Assembly (NCBI GenBank): GCA_947184155.2
Contig: CAMXCT020000461.1
Location: 106,120-170,119 of the forward strand
Direction: 5' to 3'
Source of the DNA: Cladocopium goreaui
Taxonomy: Eukaryota > Sar > Dinophyceae > Suessiales > Symbiodiniaceae
Length of the DNA: 64,000 nucleotides
Part shown: positions 53,091 to 64,000 of the stretch, one piece after another
Layout of the letters: each line of letters begins with the position of its first letter
Numbering within the stretch: the first letter of the stretch is position 1
Notes under the pieces: generated by a model
The model's input: the letters and a program-made list of their open reading frames with translations, nothing else
The model's database searches: none
Told to the model about the DNA's origin: nothing
Translations under genes and position numbers: made by a program

Positions 53091-53536
53091 GGTAAAAGCA
53101 GTGATTGGCAATGTTCCACTGCACCAATATACGCTTCGCGCATAAACCGGTGAATGGCATCAGCGCAATGCGGAGAGCTAACAGCTTTAGATACAGGTGA
53201 ATTTGAGACATCTATGCCTTGGACAACTGCGGTTCGATGTAGATCGTCGATTTGCCGGACTGCACGCAGCCGCAAGTTTGACGGGCACGGCGCGTTGTAC
53301 GGCCATTCAAGAGACGGATCCTGCTTCGCAATCTCTTGAGACAATGTGCGGTCATTAGGCAAGTCCTGGACGCGGTGAAAGACCTTCATGACTGGTGCTG
53401 CTTCAGCCAGGCATGTCAGCAAGAGCGAGCTCTCAATTGCATAACTTGTCAGCCACGTGCTCAGCTCTTCAATCCCATTCAGCGTCCATGCGTCTCCGCC
53501 ATTGACAATGCCATTCATCAAAGTTGCTAAGTTAAC
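52620..53536. repeat. Direct repeats bounding an exon-bearing segment
   Basis: AGTTGCTAAGTTAA occurs at 52620-52633 and 53523-53536, bracketing about 890 bp that includes the exon candidate below. Similar ACATTAACTAAGTT words lie outside both copies. Confidence 0.5.
53091..53522 (-). CDS. Candidate large exon, unknown gene
   Basis: The best coding-looking exon outside the transposon: about 140 minus-strand residues without a stop, including NGGDAWTLNGIEELSTWLTS, AIESSLLLTCLAEAAPVMKV, FHRVQDLPNDRTLSQEIAKQ, DPSLEWPYNAPCPSNLRLRA and CADAIHRFMREAYIGAVEHC. GC content rises sharply over the segment. The acceptor and donor are not certain (a TTAG precedes the upstream edge). It is mostly helical by eye. 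No family is recognised. Confidence 0.55.
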
Positions 53537-54408
53537 TAAGTCAATGTCAATTGACATTGATATGTATATCAATTGACATTAACTAAGTTAATTGATATGT
53601 ATATCAATTGACATTAACTAAGTTAACCATTTTTTTTGTGCCCAAGGATTGTCTATATATATATATATATACTGTCACTGCCAAGGAACCCAAAAAACTG
53701 GATATATCGGGACAGTCCAACTTTCGACACATCATCTGGACTCTTAGAAAGAGAGGGATGTGGAATAAATGAGCCATGACTGGTTGGTGGCGAATGGTGC
53801 TTTAATGGTGGTTAATGGCACCACTATAGTCGAAATAATGGGTTTATAGTGGTTTATAAGTGGTTCATAGTGGTTTAATGGTGGTTAATAGTGTGTTTTT
53901 CGTGGTTGATAATGGTTAACTGGTTAGTTGTTTCCACCTACCCCTCTGAAAAACGATGGACTTCGTCAGTTGGGATGATGACATCCCCAACTGAATGGAA
54001 AAAAAAACATGTTCCAAACCACCAACCAGTCATGAAGTCATGAACGTGTTGGTAAAGTCATATCCAATTAGCCAATCATAACGGGAACATCATGTTACAT
54101 GAAAATACCAATTGCATCATCTCACGAAGAGAGCTGCGAACAAAATCTGGGATTAACGTGAATCATCCCATGGATTTACCTACGGTAACTACCTTTCAAT
54201 ATACGGACTTTTAAATATACAAATTTTAGGCTACCTCCGGGAAGGTTTTCCTTGGCCGCTGGCCCGCCCGGCCATTTAAACATACGGAATCCAATTCAAT
54301 TAAAAATACGCTAACTACATTTAAATATACGAACTGGTATTTCATACTACCTCCGGGGCCTCACGGTCTGGCCCGCCCTCCACATATTTAAATGTCGTTA
54401 GTCGTTAC
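53537..54408. other. AT-rich sequence with small duplication and MITE-B
   Basis: Two adjacent 35-bp copies of TTGATATGTATATCAATTGA plus CATTAACTAAGTTAA at about 53555-53625, each containing a palindrome; a GTGGTTTATAGTGG tract (53780-53918); MITE-B at 53920-54029. No gene. Confidence 0.55.
53920..54029. mobile_element. MITE-B copy
   Basis: CTGGTTAGTTGTTTCCACCT ... TTCCAAACCACCAACCAG; a solitary left end also lies at 53779-53790. Confidence 0.8.
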
Positions 54409-54485
54409 CGTGATCGGATCCATGGTCGCGGCATCGAGCTTCGTGAATCAAGGCACTGTCCAGCTGCTCTCGTCAGCAACTTTGC
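54409..54485 (-). CDS. Candidate short exon with canonical borders
   Basis: A 77-nt minus-strand exon: acceptor CATCCAG before GCAAAG, donor TCACG before GTAACG. The frame reads KLLTRAAGQCLDSRSSMPRP. GC-rich against AT-rich flanks. No family is recognised. Confidence 0.35.
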
Positions 54486-55069
54486 CTGGATGGAATTTCT
54501 CATGAGTTTTCCAAGGAAAATGAACCATAAATGGTGGAGTTTCCCATTGTTTGGGGGTTTAGGTTTGTTTGAAAAGATGCCGTATATCCCAAGAAAAAAC
54601 AACATGTAATGTAAGAATTCAGTTAACATGATGCAAGAGTATGTAATAGCTAATAGCTAGAAATGAACCTTAAACATGAACGAAAACCATCAAAAACCAT
54701 CAAACAAAGGTTTACTCAGGTCATCTCAGATGCGCAGGCGGTTGGAGAGGTGGAGTTTTTAAGGCACTAAGGCAGGATATCATGATACAATCAATGTGGT
54801 GCCTCACTGAAGGTTGCTGCTGAAGATTTGATCTCATCCCCAAGGCGCCGTCCAAGAAAATAAGAAAACTTGAGGAATACAGCAAGAAATGACGTCATCA
54901 TCAAACTACTGTTTCGCCAGGAACAAGATGGAAGCCACGAACCCGAATGTGTTCACGTTCTTGGACTATGAGCGAAAGCCTCTGCAATCGGAAAATGAAC
55001 CTTTTTTTTCATGCATCGTGCGCGCATATCGTCTCAGCGAAGGCACCTGATCAACAGTTCACAAAGAGA
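54486..55069. other. Unique sequence, no supported gene
   Basis: Includes a stretch at 54900-55060 with ordinary composition but no clear frame. Confidence 0.4.
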
Positions 55070-55330
55070 CAACTAACCAACACAACAACATCACCACCAG
55101 CACAACAACATCACCACCAGCACAACAACATCACCAGCGCAATGAAATCACAACGAAATCACCAGCGCAACAGAATCACCACAACACAACAACATCACCA
55201 GAGCAACGAAATCACCAGCACAACGAACGCACCAGCGAACAGCACCAGCGCAACAAAATCACCAGAACTACGAAATCACCAGTACAACGAAATCACCAGC
55301 ACAACGAGATCACCCCCACCTGCCACACCC
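55070..55330 (+). repeat. CACCAGCACAACGAAAT repeat
   Basis: Tandem CACAACAACATCACCACCAG and AACGAAATCACCAGCGCAAC units leading directly into the next array. Confidence 0.85.
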
Positions 55331-57130
55331 TGCAGAGTTTACCCACTGCACACTCTACACTCTACACACACCACACTCCTCACTCCACACTCCACACTTT
55401 ACACTCCACACTCCACACTTTACACTCCACACTCTACACTCTACACTTTACACTCTGCACTCGACATTTCCACTCCACACTCCACACTCTACACTTTAAA
55501 CTTCACACTCCACACTCCACACTCTACACTTTCCTCTTCACACTCCACACTCTACACTTTACACTCCACACTCTACACTTTATACTCTACACTTTACACT
55601 CCACACTCCACACTTTACACTCCACACTCCTCACTCCTCACTCCACACACTACACTCCACACTCCAGACGCCTCACTCCACACTCTACACTCTCAACACA
55701 TCACACTCCTCACTCCACACTTTACACTTTACACTCCACACTCCACACTTTACACTCCACACTCTACACTCTACACTTTACACTCTGCACTCCACACTCG
55801 ACACTTTCCACTCCACACTTCTCACTCTACACTTTACTACACTCCACACTCCACACTTTACACTTTAACCTTTACACTCCTCACTCCACAGTCCACACTT
55901 TACACTCCTCACTCCACACTCTACGCTTTACACTCCACACTTTACAGTTTGCACTTTACACTCCTCACTCCACACTTTAAACTCCACACTCCACACTTTA
56001 CACTCCACACTCTGCACTCTACACTTTACACTCCGCACTCCGCACTCTACACTTTACACTCCACACTCTTCACTCCTCACTCCACACTCCACACACTACA
56101 CTCCACACTCCACACTCCACACTCCACCTCACTCCACCACACTACGCCACACTCTACAGTCTACACTCTACACTCTACACACACCACACTCCTCAATTTC
56201 ACACTCCACGCTTTACACTCCACACGCCACACTTTACACTCCACACTCCTTACTCTACACTCCGCACTCCACACTCGACACTCTACACTTTCCACTTCAC
56301 ATTCCACACTCCACACTTTACACTTGGCACTTTACACTCCTCACTCCACACTTTACACTCTACACTCCACACTCCACACTCTACACTTTAAAGACTCTAC
56401 ACTCCCCACTACACACTTTACACTCCACACTCAACACTTTAGGCAAAGTTTGCACTCCACACTGCGCTCCACACTTTAAACTTTACACTCCTCACTCCAC
56501 ACTTTACACTCCACACTTTACACTTTACACTTTGCACTTCACACTCCTCACTCCACACTCCACACGTTATACTCCAAACTCCACACTTTACACTCTACTC
56601 TTTACCCACTTTACACTCCTCACTCCACACTTTACACTCCACACTCTACACTTTACACTCCACATTCCACACTCTACACTCCACACTCCACACTTTAACC
56701 ACTGCACACTGCACACGCCACACTTTACACTCCACGCTCTTCACTCCTCACTCCACACACTTTACACTCCACACTCCACACTCCACAACGCCCCACTTTA
56801 CACTCTACACTTTACACTTTACACTCTACACTTTACACTTTACACTCTACACACACTACACTCTACACTTTACACTCTACACACACTACACTCCACACTT
56901 TATACTCCACACGCCACACTTTACACTCCACACTCCTTACTTTACACTCCACACTCCACACTCTACACTTTCTACTTCACACTCCACACTCCACACTCTA
57001 CACTTTACACTCCACACTCTACACTTTACACTCTACACTTTACAATCTACACTCCACATTCCACACTCTACACTTTGCGCACTCTAAACTCCCCACTCCA
57101 CACTTTACACTCCACACCCCTTACTTTACA
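55330..57130 (+). repeat. CACTCTACACTTTACACTCCA array, copy 2
   Basis: 1.8 kb of the same word family as 20176-21590, with larger internal duplications (55355-55460 resembles 55690-55800). Confidence 0.9.
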
Positions 57131-58020
57131 CAAAGTTTGCACAAACTACTTCCCAGTACTACTGTGTACTACAAAGCTTGCACACAGTCGTTCCCAGTAC
57201 GACGTTGTACTACAAAGCTTTGCACAAAGCACTTCCCAGTACTACTTTGTACTACAAAGCTTGCACAAACTACGTCCCAGTACTACTTTGTACTTACACA
57301 GCTTGCACAAACTACTTCCCAGTACTACTTTGTACTAAAAAGCTTGCACAAAGCACGTCCCAGTACTACATTGTACTACAAAGCTTGCGCAAAGCACTTT
57401 CCAGTACTACTTTGTACTACAAAGCTTGCACAAAGCACTTCCCAGTACTACATTGTACTACAAAGCTTGTACAAAGTACTTCCCAGTACTACATTGTACT
57501 ACAAAGCTTGCGCAAAGCACTTCCCAGTACTACTTTGTACTACAAAGCTTGCACAAAGCACTTCCCAGTACTACATTGTACTACAAAGCTTGTACAAAGC
57601 ACTTCCCAGTACCACTGTGTACTACAAAGCTGGCAGAAACTACTTCCCAGTACTACTTTGTACTAAAAAGCTTTCACAAACTACGTCCCAGTACGACGTT
57701 GTACTACAAAGCTTTGCACAAAGCACTTCCCAGTACTACTTTGTACTACAAAGCTTGCACAAACTACGTCCCAGTACTACTTTGTACTTACACAGCTTGC
57801 ACAAACTACTTCCCAGTACTACTTTGTACTACAAGGCTTGCACAAAGCACGTCCCAGTACTACTTTGTACTACAAAGCTTGCACAAAGCACTTCCCAGTA
57901 CCACTGTGTACTACAAAGCTGGCAGAAACTACTTCCCAGTACTACTTTGTACTATAAAGCTTGCACAAAGTACTTCCCAGTACTACTTTGTACAAGGCTT
58001 GCACAAAGTCGTTCCCAGTA
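57131..58020 (+). repeat. 41-bp satellite (CTTCCCAGTACTACTTTGTA)
   Basis: About 21 units reading CTTCCCAGTACTACTTTGTA then CTACAAAGCTTGCACAAAGCA. A block of variants at 57135-57340 recurs at about 57610-57830. No stop in any plus frame, hence long artefact frames. Confidence 0.95.
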
Positions 58021-58029
58021 CTACTTTGT

Positions 58030-58980
58030 ACTACAAACGAGCGAGGTTCTGCAGCTTCCTCCATAGACACGGCGACGCCAGAGGAAAAGCAGAGACTGAG
58101 GTCTTGCAGCTTCCCCCAAAGACACGGCGACGTGGGCACAGCAAAACGAGCGATGTTTTGCAGCTTCCCTCATAGACACGGCGACGCCAGAGGACAAGCA
58201 GAGACTGAGGTTTTGCAGCTTCCCCCAAAGACACGGCGACGGGCAGAGCAAAACGAGCGATATTTTGAAGCTTCCCCCATAGACACAGCCACGCCAGACA
58301 AAAAGCAGAGACTGAGGCTCTGCAGCTTCCTTGTAGACACGGCGCCGTGGCCACAGCAAAACGAGCGATATTTTGCAGCTTCCCCCAAAGACACGGCGAC
58401 ACCAGAGGACAAGCAAAGACTGAGGTTTTGCAGCTTCCCACATAGACACGGCGACGTGAGTGCAGCAAAACGAGCGATGTTTTGCAGCTTCCCCCGAAGA
58501 CACTGCGACGCCAAAGGAAAAGCAGAGACTGAAGTTTTGCAGCTTCCCCCATAGACAAGGCGACGTGGGCCCAGCAAAACAAGCGAAGCTTTGCAGCTTC
58601 CCACATAGACACAGGAAAAGCAGAACTTCGAGACGAGACACGGTTTTGCAGCTTCCCCCATAGACACGGCGACGCCAGAGGGAAACCAGAGACTCGAGAC
58701 GAGACACGTGGGCGCAGCAAAACGAGCGTTTTGTGCGAGACTTCCTCCATACTTTCGATACGTTATCAAACAGGTTGGAATATCACAAAGTACAACGCCT
58801 CCCACGCAAAACAACATGAGAACTTGCTTGATGACCTTCAAAAAGGAGAGAGGTTTTGCAGCTTCCCCCATAGACACGGAATTGACGACGCGGAAACGAA
58901 GCGACGACGACGCCACTGCGACCCGACGAGCAACTGGAGGCGAACAAGGGTCCAGCCCCCAGACCCCCAGACTATAAACG
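58030..58980 (-). repeat. GGGGGAAGCTGCAAAA satellite and dispersed repeat
   Basis: Units of about 50-60 bp alternate TTTTGCAGCTTCCCCCATAG, ACACGGCGACGCCAGAGGAA and GCAGCAAAACGAGCGATGTT. On the minus strand, 58620-58880 repeats the sequence of 19990-20170 (GTCTCGCAC, GTCGCCGTGTCTATGGGGGA, GTTGTTTTGCGTGGGAGGCG). Confidence 0.85.
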
Positions 58981-60880
58981 GAAACCCTTCGCTACGCATT
59001 AGGGAAAAAGCCAATGCTTTATGGGGAGTTGAAGGAACTCTCCGAATTTTCCAGAAAACAGGGTTGATTGGTCCAATGTTGACGACATCCAAACATAGAG
59101 CTTTATTTGTCATCCCCTCCCCCTAATAAGCACCCCCTCGAGTCGTAAATATGCGATGAAATCTCCGGCCCTACATTTACTATGATTTCTGTGGGGTGTT
59201 TAGGAGCTGAACAGGGGAATGATAGAAAAGGGGCACGACATTTCAATGGTCACAGTCCAAACAGAGCGTTTTTGTCATCCCACACCCCGCCGCACCGCGC
59301 CTAACTTGCAAACCCACCACAGACCCAATGGTGCCACGATGTCAATGCGAACCCTGGCAGGGTGACTTCTGCGCCCGTGATTGCCATGATTGCCCAAAAA
59401 CGACAACAGAAACCGGGAATACTTGGGGTGATCTATACGTGTGTACAAGAAACATCGTTTTTTGCCACAAATACAGTGATGATACTTGTAGTTGTGGTAG
59501 TTATAGGCGCGGCTAAGACCATTTGTGAACATTGGTCTCCTCCTAAACTGGATGCTTGACATGATTAATCCTATAGATTCCCTGCAAAAAAATACTAGCT
59601 GCTGCTGCATGGTCAGTTTATGTCATCAATGGCAATAAATTTAAAGATTTTAAACTCGGATTAAGCAGTCAAACTAAAATTTACCCACTTTACCTTTACA
59701 AAGAAATATAATAAAAACTTTCGAAAGTCTCAGAGGTTAAAGCTACACACGGCGCCAGGATAGCTGCCATCGTTTCCAGGTTCAGCCACACAACTAGTCA
59801 CTGGATTGGTTGCAGGGAAAATCTTCACCGAAAAACCTTGGGGAAAACCCGATTTACAGTAATATAGGGGTCCTTCTATTTTGTTCCCTTAAATCAATCC
59901 AATGACTTGGATGCCTTTGGAATCCTTCGGAGATTTTTTCAATCCAATGGGAATTCCTTTTTCATTATATGATAGATAATTATGATTGAACAGTGACCAA
60001 AACGCTCGGTGATCAATACACATTATGGGGGCTTGTACCACCTGGTTTACTGGGGATTTTTGTACTCTCATCATGAAGTGGGAAAACCTGTCAACCAAGT
60101 TTTGGACGGTTTCAATAGAAACACAAACACATGCTCCCCTGTTCAACTCATAATGTTTTAATTAATTGGTTGTCAAGACCCACTACAAAGAGATGACGAA
60201 GGACTTTGCACACTGCTCAACTGGAAAAATACTGGAAAAAATACTATACTTCATTCTAACCAATTTATGGGACGGTGAAGGAGATGTTATAACTCAGCAA
60301 ATGGATTTTGAACATTTTTGAATACCGCTCAATTAACAAATCAATCCAATGTCATATCAGCTATATTATGCTACATTATGTTATATTCCCCATAAAATCC
60401 CATAAGCCACTATCTTGTTATTAAAACTTGGTTAATTGAGGGAATACAACAAGTTATAAGTTATTATGTTTAATATACGAGAAAGGTTGACTGTATGCCC
60501 CAGACCACGAAAGAAAGATAAATGGCAGCGCGGTCGCAACCCTTTTTCCGTGAGAGGCACACTTGAGCCAAACCAAGTCGACGGATTAATTCAACCCGGA
60601 CCAGGATGGCTGGTGTCCATGACATGTTAAATGTCTCAGTGCATGCAAACTGGATTCCTCGAACCATCAAGTTAATGGATATTAGTTCTTGCAAAAGGTG
60701 CATATGTCGGTACTGCTCACTCATGTATGGTGGAGCCAGGAAAAGGCTTTCACACCAAATGGATCTTTTATGAATTCTGTTCATGTTTCAGTCCAAGTGG
60801 GCAAATTGGTGACACAGTTTTGCAGGCATGATGCTACCAAAATGGTACTGCAGTAAATTGGTGGTAACTGGCTGCCCTTC
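58981..60880. other. Unique AT-rich sequence, no clear gene
   Basis: The GC-richer patch at 59270-59420 has open plus frames (one Cys-rich, one hydrophobic, GVIYTCVQETSFFATNTVMI) but no decisive splice frame. The rest is AT-rich without exons. Confidence 0.4.
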
Positions 60881-61076
60881 TGCAGATGCACGTCTTCGTT
60901 GACGCAGTAGGCTGGGTAGGCTGAGAGCGTCTTGACGCTGCTGATGAGGCCAGTTCCACTCATCATGAGGAGCTTGATGTGTCTGCAGTCGGGGTCGTTG
61001 ACGACGAGGTCCCTGATGATCCATACTTCTGGTCGCAGTCGGCGAGGACCGAGGACCCAATGTCTCGGAAGTGCGA
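60881..61076 (-). CDS. Candidate internal exon, unknown gene
   Basis: After a CAACAG acceptor the minus strand reads VALPRHWVLGPRRLRPEVWI, IRDLVVNDPDCRHIKLLMMS, GTGLISSVKTLSAYPAYCVN and EDVHLQKGSQL, a convincing protein stretch with high GC in AT-rich surroundings. The 3' border (CTGCAG or GCCAG) is not canonical. Family not recognised. Same strand as most other exon candidates between 43 and 61 kb. Confidence 0.55.
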
Positions 61077-62038
61077 CTGTTGAATTTAATCTTTTAATAT
61101 TCCCCATATTATGTCATATCCCATAGGATCCATGGTGCTGCTATATATGCTAACATAAAGGGGGTATATTGATGGGGTATAGTCATAGTTAACAAAGTTA
61201 ATCAAAGTTATATATATATATATATATATGTAGCCAGATTCTGGCTATCGGGGCTCTCCTTTTTGGATTCGAGAAGCAGGAAGACTGCGCTGCGCTGCGA
61301 AGATTTTCATCACTATGGCAGTGTGTCAAAACCGATAGTACCCCTTCTGTTCACATCAAAATAGCTGGGTTAAAATGGATGTGAATAACCCCAAAAAAAT
61401 GGTATTAATAGGTATTGATCCATACCCATATCCAGAAAAAACAATCATCTGAATGTTTATATCATCAAGCGCCATTTCAGGAACCGATTGGAGGTAACTA
61501 CCGTATATAAGGCCTATTAGAAAAAGGCCCTATTTTTTAGGGAATATGCGTTTATCATTTCTAGATGGAGTTTTCCTATCAAAAAGCAAAAACATGTTCG
61601 TTGAGTGTTACTCCAAACACCCCGGACACCAGGGGGGTAAAACAAATTCTTCAATATTGTGGTGAAATGGCGAATGTTCACTTGTTGTGGCTATCATTTA
61701 AAGTGGGCTGGCTTGCTCCCTGTTCATAAACCTATGATAACACTCACTATCACAGAATAGATGACAATGTGGATAAAACAATGCCATAAACCACCCATGA
61801 CTGGGAATGGTTTTCTACCGTGATTCATACAACCTTTTTTTCTGGTGAAATTGGCTATATTATTGTTTTGCCAACATTAATGTCACATTATAAGTGGTAG
61901 TACATCAACTTACTATGCTGGCAAAACTTATAACAATAACTGTTGGACGACCTATTAATGGTTACTTAAATATTATAACTATAAATGACATTGGGGATAG
62001 TAAAACTTACTATGTGTGATCGACCTACACTCTGGTTA

Positions 62039-62163
62039 TTTAATGTTATTTAGCTATGGAAAATTTGTCCCATTTACAGATGTTTTTTTCCCAGCTATAA
62101 ACCTCCATTTATATATATATATAGTTTTTTTTTAACATAGCTATGTTAAATGACCAGATGGTA
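62039..62163. mobile_element. MITE-A copy with microsatellite-expanded centre
   Basis: TACACTCTGGTTATTTAATG ... TGTTAAATGACCAGATGGTA; the centre contains a TATATATATA run, making this copy about 20 bp longer. Confidence 0.75.
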
Positions 62164-62723
62164 TTCTAAATCTTAGCAATCCTAAAACCACTACCATCTC
62201 CAGTGAAATCCTTGTTTTGAAACAATGTTCGTATAGAAATTGGGGACCATCGCTCAAGTATGTTAACAAAAAAATAGCCCCAACTCACCACTGCACTGAT
62301 CCCAAGTTCCCCACTTCAGATTCGAAGGTGGTGGAGGTAATCCACCTTGGGATTGGCGCGAAGATGTAGCCCGGTTTCCAATGGAAATCTTGGGATATCA
62401 TCAAGACATTGTGGGGTAACAAACATGGTTAAACTATTGTTAGCCCTCCAAAACCTTGCAAACATCACTTTTGGTAGCCCGGTTTCCATTTGGGATATCA
62501 TCTTGGCTAACAAACAAATGAGCCATGTTTTAAATGTCTCAAAAATCCTGGCACCAAATAAGGAAATGCGTACACGCCATTGCTTACGTTTTGCGTTTTG
62601 CAGCACGCACAGCGCCTTGCGTAAATTCCGCGCAGAAATCTTGTCTATTCGAACGTGGCTCTTAAATGGATTTTTTGGTCAAAGCTCAAGACCTGGATCA
62701 CAGATTGACATGTCTATTCTTAG

Positions 62724-62842
62724 TACCCTCTGGTTATGACTAACATAGCTATTGAAAATGGCCATAGAAATAGTGGATTTACCCATTAAAAATATTAAAA
62801 CATTGTGTTTTTTGTATAGTTATGTTAGTTTGCCGGAGGGTA
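62724..62842. mobile_element. MITE-A copy
   Basis: TACCCTCTGGTTATGACTAA ... GTTAGTTTGCCGGAGGGTA; TA at both borders. Confidence 0.8.
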
Positions 62843-64000
62843 ACCATCCAATGATTGGGGTACACAATTTTGACCCATATACCATTAACAAATGTGGAAC
62901 ACCCTTGGGGAAGCCGTTCGGAGAATCATCTACGTTCTACGACTTTCATGGTGATTTGTCCACAGTACTGTAAACATCTGTAAACAGTTGCCAGCTATGT
63001 GGCCCGTTTTGAAATATGAATAATGGGTTATGAACAACACAGAAAGTCATGGGCTTAGCTATCAAACACATTGAATGCAACGAAGGTGTTATGAAGTGTG
63101 ATTTTTACCGACAAACGCATGAAAAGGGGTTAAATCAATATGTGTATATATAATATAGATAGATGGGGATAGATAGATGGGGATATAGAACCACTAGAAT
63201 GGCCAATCCTATATATATATACTCTACTATTCTTTTGAACTGGTTCACCCTTCCCCTCATTTATGGCAACATGTCCAAGGTTTCCCGTGTTTTTTTCGAT
63301 ATTAATTGGTTTTACTAGGGCAATCCAATCATATTGGATAGGGCTATTCTACACGCACTCGGGGATTCATATATGAGCAATTTGCCAATCACTGGACCAG
63401 TAAATTCTCCAATTAATCTCAACTGATTGGCAAAAGTGGGCTTACAAATCCAAGTTTGACAAGAAGCATGGAAGTGGCTATATATATATATACATTTATG
63501 TCTATGTTGTTAGAGTTTCGGTTTCATTTGTGTCGTGCTTGTTTGCCAAGTGCCCTGTATATGGTTGTTGCTTGCTACTCAGGGGTCACTGGAAAATTTG
63601 CTTCGCAAACAAGAAACACAGTTTACTCACAATTTCAAGTCGAACATTCGAACTTCAAGTTACAGGGCAGATTTTATCACCAACCAATCTACTAGCCATT
63701 GTTCTTCAAGTTTTAACTCTTGGAACCCCTTTTTTTTTGGGGGGGGGTCACAGCAAGGGGATGGGAATTAGACACAACCGAACGGTGCAGTCATCATTCA
63801 CCAGCAATCTTTTACATTCAGAATTATGTGTTCTATCCTGATTGAAGCTTAAGACATCTTAAATGTATGATTTACCATAGTTGCTGTTTAAACAGCACAA
63901 CCAAAATTTATCTGCCCCCATAAACTCCCACGTTTGCTTCCTTTGGCTTCTGAATACATGGTCAATCTTAAACACCCTGCGAAACATATCACTGGCCGGT

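Larger units (their letters stand above)
61077..64000. other. AT-rich sequence with MITE-A copies
   Basis: TATA microsatellites (61207-61230, 63205-63220, 63480-63492) and two MITE-A copies. No exon has both frame and splice support. Confidence 0.45.

Noticed and set aside
58981..60880. Small Cys-rich protein frame near 59328-59516
   Set aside because: Several competing frames and no splice support; the Cys content may be chance.
1..64000. rRNA, tRNA, spliced-leader or telomeric sequence
   Set aside because: No recognisable core sequence was found by reading both strands; a covariance-model search would be needed to exclude small RNAs.

Overview
The window is nuclear DNA of a eukaryote, most likely a dinoflagellate. 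The evidence is kilobases of complex satellite DNA, short exon-like islands lost in AT-rich sequence, a head-to-tail one-strand gene array whose short introns mostly read GC...AG, and protein types that I recall from dinoflagellate genomes but could not check. I see no rRNA, tRNA, spliced-leader gene, telomere or prokaryotic operon.

Layout. 1-1.9 kb: AT-rich sequence with two short minus-strand exon candidates. 2-13 kb: successive satellite blocks, broken by one decayed gene fragment (10.8-11.3 kb). 13.2-16.1 kb: a composite repeat whose leader and tail recur at 43.8-45.9 kb. 16.1-20.2 kb: mixed sequence with one plus-strand exon candidate, MITEs and tandem repeats. 20.2-26.7 kb: a CACTCTACACTTT-type array, then a 127-bp satellite. 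26.7-41.3 kb: a mobile element inserted in that satellite, which resumes in phase at 41,281. 42.2-55 kb and 59-64 kb: AT-rich, intron-like sequence carrying two MITE families and a handful of exon candidates, mostly on the minus strand. 55-59 kb: four more satellite types.

The main discovery is the 14,554-bp element at 26,727-41,280. It has about 35-bp imperfect terminal inverted repeats starting CTTAGATGA, a CA target duplication that restores the satellite unit exactly, phased subterminal TTAGCTAA pairs, and seven genes all on the minus strand. One gene encodes a transposase-like protein with features reminiscent of the TNP2/Transposase_21 (En/Spm-CACTA) group. The others include a Cys-knuckle protein, a Lys/Ala/Met-rich zinc-ribbon-like protein and four proteins of unknown function. 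All eight gaps around and between these genes, and none of the genes, contain the palindrome AGCAC-TGG-GTGCT (23 exact copies). One gap also holds an eight-unit array of hairpins. The element is visibly CpG-poor inside CpG-rich satellite. I read it as a large multi-gene DNA transposon with its own transcription or binding-site punctuation. Expression, mobility and the functions of the six accessory genes are not shown by the sequence.
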